A stretch of 40,846 nt of DNA from the IMG/VR virus record IMGVR_UViG_3300027839_000024, positions 1 to 40,846 of that record. One strand, written 5' to 3'. Under the pieces are notes generated by a model that saw only the letters and a program-made list of their open reading frames with translations, did not search any database and had not been told where the DNA came from. The translations under genes and the position numbers were made by a program. The stretch comes from a virus. The stretch's first letter is position 1, and each line of letters opens with the position of its first letter. Of the stretch, positions 38,101 to 40,846 are shown piece by piece.

Positions 38101-40846
38101 CAATTGAAACAGGAATTATCACACTTGAAAAGCCTTTAGTTGTAGATTTTGGGGCGGGTTACTCAGACGCTACTAATTGGAAATATGTTTTAAGCGAACG
38201 ATTCGGGGGTAAGACGGGAAGGGAACTAAGCGAAGCAATCACGGATGCGGGGTATGATGGAATTGTTACGGTAACTGAAACGAGAGGAACTAAACACACT
38301 TCAGAAATTATAGCCCTTAGAAAAAATCCTGATCGACCACTACACGCACTAAGTCCCGGCAGGGAACTCCGCCCCTCTGAGGTATTTGATGCTATAAAAT
38401 CCCCCGATGAATTACTATCCATCCAAACGCAACGGGCGGCAGTTATTGCAGAGGAAAGATTAAAGGAAATAGCTCGCATTAGGGACATAGCCGCAGTCCA
38501 AGACGTAGCCGCGCAACGACTAATGGAATTAGAGGCTCGATACGTTAGGGCAGATGTGGCAATACAAAAAGCAAGAGCAGAGAGGGCACAAGTAAAAGCA
38601 AAAGTTGATGCTGTAAATAGTCAAATTAAAAAAATAAAACAGGGGATAAAAGAAGGCGTGTTTGAACCTGAAGATTTAAACTCTTTGTATGAAATGCGAG
38701 AGGTGGCGGTTGGAAAGTTTCAAGCATGGGACGATGAGGTAAACCAGCTAATTGATGTTGACGCATCTTTGAGAAGCGGCTTAATTACCCCTAGTCAAGC
38801 CGATGCGGCAAGCAGTCCCACGTTTTTTGACAAGCTACTGAGAGAATCATCGGCACAGTTGGAGGAAGCAACTGAACTTATAAACAAAAGGGAAGGTGTA
38901 AAACAACTAAAACTTTTTGAGACGGTTGAATCAGATATTTTAAAGACTTTGAAAGCTGACTTAGCAAAAATAGATGATGTTATGCAAGCAGAAATACACG
39001 CGGTAGATGCTGCGCAAGAGGCCGCAGAAAAATTGATGGACGCGATAACTAAATCCGAAAACGCACAATTAGAACTAAACTTTGCCGAAGCTAAGGTGGT
39101 TACGTCCGAAGAAAAATTGGTAGGCGCTGCCAAGTTAAAAGCAGACGCCACCCAATTTAATAACGCCGAAGATTTTATAGGGGCGGTCCTAGATTCTGAA
39201 GAAACAACTACGGTTTATACTGTGCGACGGGTGAGTGCAAAAAAAGTGCCTTTCCCAGATGAGGCCCCAGACGGGCATATCCGCATGTATAGAGGTGTGA
39301 ACCCCGATAGGATTGAGGGTCGGGGTAAAGGCAAGTACGGGGGGACTAAACTAGATGCCGAGGGGGGTGGCGTAGGGCGATGGTACACAACCGATTATGA
39401 AGAAGCGGTCTCGTATGCAAATTGGGATTTGGAGACTACGGGAGAGCTAGGACCGAATCGGGCAATACTAGCAGTTGATGTTCCAAACGAGGATGCCGTA
39501 GTGTTTGCAAGGCGAGGAAGTAGGACTCATTTAGATGAGGATGATTTTCTAGCTGGCGGTAGGTCAGAGGCACTTCTTGATGGTGATTATGCGTCACGGT
39601 CGGTTCTGTACGAAGGCGATGAAATTATCGCGGGGAAAGACGCACCCCATTTAGCTGCGAAAGAAATAGAAATTACAATCCCATCCGAGCCAAAAAATTG
39701 GGATTCAATAAATCGCGATTATAAGAATCGAACGGGTGAATTTGGAACTACCTCACGCACATCTACTGAAGTTAAAACGATAGATGGTATTCGTTATGAA
39801 TCATACGCAGACACGGGGGAAATGTTAGAGGGTTTGGGTTATGAACATATGGTAGCTATCCGTGAATCGGATGATCGTGTGGTGGGTACTTTATTTTACG
39901 GCCCAGATGTAAAAGACCCTACCGAAGTGGGCATTAAGGGTGCGGTAGGAGTTGCACCAGATATGCGCCGGCGGGGTATTGCAACAAATATGTATGATAT
40001 GGGCGAAGAAGTAACGGGGGAGGTTTTCAAACCGGACATCCCCCATTCGCCAGATGCACAAGCGTTTTGGAAAAGCAGGCAGGCTAAAAAAGATATTCCA
40101 AATAACACACGGTTTATTACCGATAAGAAAATGGCGAACCAACTAGCCGCTATGGATGATTCTATGGAGGTTGTTTCCTACGAACTGCCAGTTTCAAGTT
40201 TACAAGATGACGCTCCTTCGATGGTTAAATACTCAAAAGGTGTAGACAATCCAAAAATTAAAAAGCTAGAAAACACTTTCTTAGAAGTATCGCAAGAGAC
40301 AAGCGATCCTGTGACTAAGGGGGTAAGGTACACGGATAAAAAAACAGGCGGCGGTTTAATGAACAGGTCAAACCTTAACCTCGATAAGTTGACTGACGAT
40401 GAACACTCTGAACTTGTAGACTTATGGGACTTTGGACTGCAACAACCGCTTGAGGTTCCTTCAGACGCAAAATTTGCATTTACCTTAGAAGGTGAACAGC
40501 AGCACGAGCGATTACTTGAGTTGCTAACAAAGGCATCGAAAAATGGCGTAGTCAGAGAGGAAATAGAGTTTGTTGGTACACCGGTCTGGGCAAGTAGTGA
40601 CGGGCAAATTGCGTTTAACCCTTTAACGCAGCAAGTCGATAACGTACCCTATCCAATGGCACCTAAGCCACGAGGTAGTGTACGTATTGTCGATGATATA
40701 CCTGCGAGCCAAGCCGACAGCCTTGATGACGCTGCCGCTGCAAAAGTAACAGGAGGGATGACCGAAGATGAATTTATGAAGAAGCATAAAACGGGAGATA
40801 TTTCATCAGACTGGAGTTACCGGGCAGGCGGGCTTGATCATTTAGT
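29148..40846 (+). CDS. giant MuF-fused polyvalent protein (3' end outside window)
   Basis: At least 3,899 aa with no stop; I translated every codon from the ATG at 29148 (17 bases after the portal stop, AAGGGG upstream) to the window end. Domains with rough residues: MuF/SPP1-gp7 head morphogenesis 150-305; coiled coil 360-430; unknown domain 450-590; two zeta-toxin-like kinases 655-883 and 916-1157; HELGH zincin with zinc ligands 1385, 1389 and likely Glu1457; helical region 1500-1730; ART-like modules 1770-1905, 2005-2165, 2295-2470, 2755-2900 and 3375-3510; ParB-like 2490-2575; ART-PolyVal-type 2940-3062; coiled coil 3085-3345; GNAT 3540-3650; uncharacterised tail. MuF proteins are packaged in the head, so this is probably injected with DNA and acts on host defences (inference from known polyvalent proteins). 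It ends outside the window. Confidence 0.93.
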   Translation, partial: MPVTKVYDKISERARRLFVLRSATEGSRIVLEREFQREMSRKISRILGEVSRTITDDGTLDICVKQAQLVKRLPYKERAPVIKDFLSTAFNPARFPDLSTSEEVRGAQSTYTKWFHIMYELGAVAGLRSMGYNGSSVLVERAQKRIEVKKGFFDKVIYELTDAEILNQLENREVLFGRGISRDTILDARGMVKSDIFLGNSTAMEVAEKLKVKYHIPLVRGEKIARTETQQAFNGACNDMYRRSGVKYHTWSTVGDDRVRPEHLDNDGSKVEMGKEFPSGQLHPGDGPLSINCRCSVFPDLSDKRILLEPWQGGPGGDSTTVGDQGSPSNPTTITGETDPNLTGLGTSRPDPRKRVLTPAQRATARLKVITSVKKEVEEAITKVEKRLIELRRRTRRTKPRFDPSVTPQQIANAEEALWDTRKQLQYVDDLLSEERVQLHAAQLRTTATKIHGDTTGEVFGATFNMDGTVYEGTDAITTLKSFNLTHEQVASGQFESLLRNYEAIYRELADVPAGQQLKIGIFKMPDGKVSIDFNIATPKRSVAKQIATLNNQDSFWDAAKFEVVPTGGTGQSVIKDAQIIELIKNIDEVEAMPLKSANPWVLRGENITDFKTLEQVEAMDQAIVDAFRTRETTEQLFVTAHRIEDGTPIYTPARATLHDEIIVATLEGSSAVDEPVSIMMGGGSGAGKGTVRRSGKMDLPQNLATVNSDDIKEMIPEYTHMVDNGDDAAAAIVHAESSDVARRALDESIESGRNTMLDGTGNSSMAKVQGRVDRLRKTGNRVEAHYVTIDMDEAFKRATQRAKDKGRKVPDDIIKGTHEGVSKIFPKLVDENVFDEVTLWDNMGKPPTKILTQKDGITTIHDADKWESFLRKNPDYRPNSWVPKPGTQIDDLTSFDRHRISSFTENGRTKFTPSRTSMHDEIVDEIISVNRNNELVTAVDEPVSYMMGGGSGSGKGTLLDVKQSAGDLGVPVNTAIVDSDRVKDYLPEYQTMLEAGDPKAAMIVHDESSHIGTVAVRESMRRNQNTLIDGTGDGGYGALREKIKILRETGNKVEANYATIDTSLAVARAEERARKSGRAVPNAVIKRTHEQVSKVVPRALDEGLWDKFTLWDTTDALNGNATKILSLDEGRIFIHDAEKWESFLRKNPDYIPNSWKSARELPELQRVARLNPDDFIPPVSLKEADDFLVRSTLSDDPELLSLLPERTRQWIAESKALYDPDLPVRGVGIAKPSPNGVKFNVSQGRADLPDIDAVGFIARSDDNKIYAYGVVDGKIKPIAISKEHLFDPDLIGLQGRKRAISKLNELQTRVDKFEVAIEMLGGTPTPEGAVKFEALKKELELITKKRAYMKRYDRVLTLDDLRYEKLISDDLFRAADMRRKLMTHELGHTMQLPSDGMSGMPAARRSFVQATHTVSEGARQELLTLVDASKLDGAFEGMQNVTVGNKLKINFTNQRETWADLVAIYTDPQKNVILKHAMPETFQNLEAMLGKLPYKVPDIVDERLSNVIKYAALDKDRNNRILKGLQAQYNLTIDDVDDIFRRFSSVDVRAIAQNPNLLDDVVNDALYIIKTAQDSMDPKHRVLMSVTAKRTQELTDTNLARWHATLKGEQGLLSDEVNAIAKNQKLHRAEWPHSRVEKEMRELRQRMRTLQDTDTLIRAEQRHRELRLASGRVAAPPEPFSQRSWNPTSTRDYLDYGVHPTIADDIVELTPTEHLQRAKYILEQDLASPENVALRVAMDDVLAGKPLPPNATLQTVNDRVTARVYLKHLDDADKTPHNLYVGINSDTGTIFFPRTQRGIVGDVIQLPVGEGESLTLSKVTTNLTSSKSRAIEDALSDGANDGVVFKIRAGADAQRMGDRATVADLLDGGLNKPENSRAKNQVLNRLFPDAKDERLRAGAFTYRTIEDADDVATRMLFEDAKTLYFDLHGETAESITHTKAEAMRQLLKGNDASVSPRELQQLIDKAGRLHPKERASLFEFQQQYVSEYRARAQARALLNELDRAPVSVDSVYVPFPDGLRIIDTDLLVPGKVLEIGQPTGKAEAFLRLNGPTPGKVKPSDLMATQDSVLTRGLSTRKAALGDTIYGIDDPMKDTAIMFKVDNPKGIKREPKFKAYRRGEGRVSKPHEMLMAGEFRVKSVQKIDGVLEVNVEHIPPKLSTDIIPQKTITGAPDEFATHGEFKVVGVTKKKSYIEVELSQIPTDRSRIKTFHTGDFIDADANIIVRELIEEKSYSQLFAEAQNDILVGEKVVKGTRPTAMLKRDLDAVINGEPLPKNASGALIERRTKARIFLNELDSTDEVPSHLYRGDRAISRSGKDMREVTLGQEIEINDRTIVTGLTTDPKVAQKFALDRGEENWPPVVYKVRPGAKAQKLFEDIDAIDSRILEMGSEATPEYALALRQKRELRAKLTALQEDEYYTAGKFRVVGKREIPIDDLDISQVMDTRRNFTIPDGVEEHIIEIEVEYVPLTDDVLKPAADIPKPWQHNTQAEEVPRWFVDQFADVKPPTSSAGRKSLDALKKDILEHGILDPIEISIDDAGRALVTNGNRRLIAAKELGIEDVPVVVKKQDGALARKVNVKDKLFDPDWKPTTVGDYFDDEMFELTTTKVAKQWAMDGTGPKYETITLFEDLYPNSRLGGFGARGEAKTTKEAIELLSKRGTTGITSGNDRLRRTLNDIFEGTVDRSGDTLKIQPGGGFTEIVGESFSNFVKRHIRHAETLEKAGDAAQANHVKTQLVRMMRQRAEARAIAHKLATEADIMPVALYRGTGNQHGLINSRLYNSIGSWDDLEPGQVIELGGRKFTTGLTRDEDMALHFAFQSGTRHEGAIVWKIKPGARAKRVLSIDDVGASFQNEDEFMAAGNYTVTKKTKKVYQSGPYSDVPKDYLEIELEWQPLNTPSSVDPKLVGIEKFKRLQQNEGNVRLPTKTKLVQSELGIPETGKPFEFTYAHNTESAVDYGKRYGQHVEPSGKYVTVVNPKNVVDQPTIETGIITLEKPLVVDFGAGYSDATNWKYVLSERFGGKTGRELSEAITDAGYDGIVTVTETRGTKHTSEIIALRKNPDRPLHALSPGRELRPSEVFDAIKSPDELLSIQTQRAAVIAEERLKEIARIRDIAAVQDVAAQRLMELEARYVRADVAIQKARAERAQVKAKVDAVNSQIKKIKQGIKEGVFEPEDLNSLYEMREVAVGKFQAWDDEVNQLIDVDASLRSGLITPSQADAASSPTFFDKLLRESSAQLEEATELINKREGVKQLKLFETVESDILKTLKADLAKIDDVMQAEIHAVDAAQEAAEKLMDAITKSENAQLELNFAEAKVVTSEEKLVGAAKLKADATQFNNAEDFIGAVLDSEETTTVYTVRRVSAKKVPFPDEAPDGHIRMYRGVNPDRIEGRGKGKYGGTKLDAEGGGVGRWYTTDYEEAVSYANWDLETTGELGPNRAILAVDVPNEDAVVFARRGSRTHLDEDDFLAGGRSEALLDGDYASRSVLYEGDEIIAGKDAPHLAAKEIEITIPSEPKNWDSINRDYKNRTGEFGTTSRTSTEVKTIDGIRYESYADTGEMLEGLGYEHMVAIRESDDRVVGTLFYGPDVKDPTEVGIKGAVGVAPDMRRRGIATNMYDMGEEVTGEVFKPDIPHSPDAQAFWKSRQAKKDIPNNTRFITDKKMANQLAAMDDSMEVVSYELPVSSLQDDAPSMVKYSKGVDNPKIKKLENTFLEVSQETSDPVTKGVRYTDKKTGGGLMNRSNLNLDKLTDDEHSELVDLWDFGLQQPLEVPSDAKFAFTLEGEQQHERLLELLTKASKNGVVREEIEFVGTPVWASSDGQIAFNPLTQQVDNVPYPMAPKPRGSVRIVDDIPASQADSLDDAAAAKVTGGMTEDEFMKKHKTGDISSDWSYRAGGLDHL
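29595..30062 (+). other. MuF (phage Mu gpF / SPP1 gp7) domain
   Basis: Residues 150-305 of the giant protein. ARTETQQAFNGACNDMYRRS, TWSTVGDDRVRPEH, LHPGDGPLSINCRCSV are the three conserved blocks of phage head morphogenesis proteins, ending in the CRC box near 293-295. Confidence 0.9.
31110..31796 (+). other. zeta-toxin-like kinase domain 1
   Basis: Residues 655-883. The P-loop is GGGSGAGKGT with K689; then VNSDDIKEMIPEY, IVHAESSDVA, TMLDGTG, and a closing HDADKWESFLRKNPDYRPN. Zeta kinases phosphorylate UDP-N-acetylglucosamine or similar substrates. No epsilon antitoxin is visible nearby. Confidence 0.82.
31893..32618 (+). other. zeta-toxin-like kinase domain 2
   Basis: Residues 916-1157. 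The P-loop is GGGSGSGKGT with K956; then VDSDRVKDYLPEY, IVHDESSHIG, TLIDGTG, and the same closing HDAEKWESFLRKNPDYIPN. A duplicate of domain 1 with all the same landmarks in order. Confidence 0.84.
32775..33587 (+). other. zincin metallopeptidase domain
   Basis: The zinc helix HELGH is at residues 1385-1389, with NQRETWADLVA (Glu1457) supplying a likely third ligand. An upstream beta-rich region (about 1210-1330) precedes it. Gluzincin-like; it could cleave host proteins or process the giant protein itself. Confidence 0.75.
34455..35642 (+). other. two degenerate ART-like modules (A and B)
   Basis: Module A begins LYVGIN at residue 1780, with Val where the catalytic Arg of ARTs would be; module B begins VYVPF at about 2012, also lacking Arg. 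Both keep the later GVVFKIRAG / IMFKVDNP strand and the GEFRV-like end strand, so the fold seems kept but catalysis lost. Confidence 0.6.
36030..36557 (+). other. ART-like module C
   Basis: LYRGDRA at residue 2305 (Arg2307), a TGLTTDPKVAQKFA strand-helix, then QEDEYYTAGKFRV near 2414, with an ExE-like Glu pair. All three ART landmarks are present, so it is potentially active. Confidence 0.68.
36615..36872 (+). other. embedded ParB-like domain
   Basis: Residues 2490-2575: LDALKKDILEHGILDPIEI then VTNGNRRLIAAKELG, the ParB nucleotide-box pattern (GNRRLIAA). Confidence 0.8.
37410..37847 (+). other. ART-like module D
   Basis: LYRGTG at residue 2764 (Arg2766), TTGLTRDEDMALHFAF as the middle strand-helix, and NEDEFMAAGNYTV near 2853 with an ExE-like pair. 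Potentially active. Confidence 0.7.
37965..38333 (+). other. ART-PolyVal-type domain
   Basis: Residues 2940-3062. The FTYAHNTESAVDYGKRYGQH opening, EKPLVVDFG, a helix, then AGYDGIVTVTE and EIIALRKN at the end match the ART-PolyVal arrangement seen in phage polyvalent proteins. Confidence 0.72.
39270..39677 (+). other. ART-like module E
   Basis: MYRGVNPDR (Arg3382), GRWYTTDYEEAVSYA, then THLDEDDFLAGG; a separate, more divergent ART-like unit following the long coiled coil. Confidence 0.6.
39765..40097 (+). other. GNAT acetyltransferase-like domain
   Basis: Residues 3540-3650. AIRESDDRVVGTLFY and the acetyl-CoA loop GVAPDMRRRGIATNMYDM (RRRGIA at 3607-3612) are the GNAT signature, followed by AQAFWKSR. 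Confidence 0.78.

Noticed and set aside
30119-40142. Numerous minus-strand frames of 60-120 codons within the giant gene
   Set aside because: They all lie opposite a single continuous plus-strand frame with coherent domains, have no ribosome sites and show low-complexity Ser-rich shadow composition.

Overview
The window is one end of a dsDNA tailed-phage genome, or a prophage segment. The evidence is an ordered late module (terminase small subunit, terminase large subunit, Lys-rich head-region protein, portal, MuF/SPP1-gp7 head morphogenesis) and phage families such as DUF3310, DUF7220, a holin-like protein, a phage-style DNA methyltransferase and a ParB-like nuclease. Genes are tightly packed, with ATGA or TAATG start/stop overlaps, clear Shine-Dalgarno sites and sigma70-like promoters, which points to a bacterial host. 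I see no integrase, repressor/Cro pair, tRNA, rRNA or CRISPR array. The host cannot be named from the sequence.

Layout. 1-3.7 kb: DNA methyltransferase, small accessory proteins, a small HTH protein, a DxD glycosyltransferase and a DUF7220 membrane protein. 3.7-5.35 kb: the only minus-strand genes (membrane protein, HTH plus calcineurin-like phosphoesterase, HExxH protein). 5.4-13.3 kb: an eleven-gene, almost fully overlapping operon with a radical SAM protein, two SAM-dependent methyltransferase-like proteins, a LicD-like transferase, a cytidylyltransferase and six glycosyltransferase-like proteins. It looks like a glycan building and decoration locus. 13.3-16.5 kb: small proteins, a papain-fold cysteine protease, a zinc-motif membrane protein and a holin-like protein, closed by a terminator; this is the best candidate for the lysis region. 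16.6-21.8 kb: short accessory transcription units separated by three further intrinsic terminators. Two of them are driven by near-identical promoter/operator modules. This stretch also holds a DEDDh exonuclease and a DUF6165 protein. 21.8-23.8 kb: an RpoA-CTD-like protein, an SDR and a ParB-like protein. From 23.85 kb: a good promoter, then the packaging and head genes.

The most remarkable object is the last gene. I translated it codon by codon from the ATG at 29148 to the window end and found 3,899 open codons with no stop. It begins with a MuF head-morphogenesis domain and continues as a giant polyvalent protein: two tandem zeta-toxin-like kinases, a HELGH zincin, a series of duplicated ADP-ribosyltransferase-like modules (some with the catalytic Arg lost), a ParB-like domain, an ART-PolyVal-type domain, a long coiled coil, a further ART-like module and a GNAT acetyltransferase. 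It fits the known theme of phage polyvalent/MuF-toxin proteins that are packaged in the head and injected with DNA to disable host defences, but its size and internal duplications are unusual.

Working model (inference): the early and accessory genes remodel or protect the infected cell (methyltransferase, RpoA-CTD mimic, phosphoesterase). The glycan locus modifies a surface or virion glycan, possibly with a CDP-activated alcohol moved by the LicD-like enzyme. The late operon makes the head and loads it with the giant effector protein.
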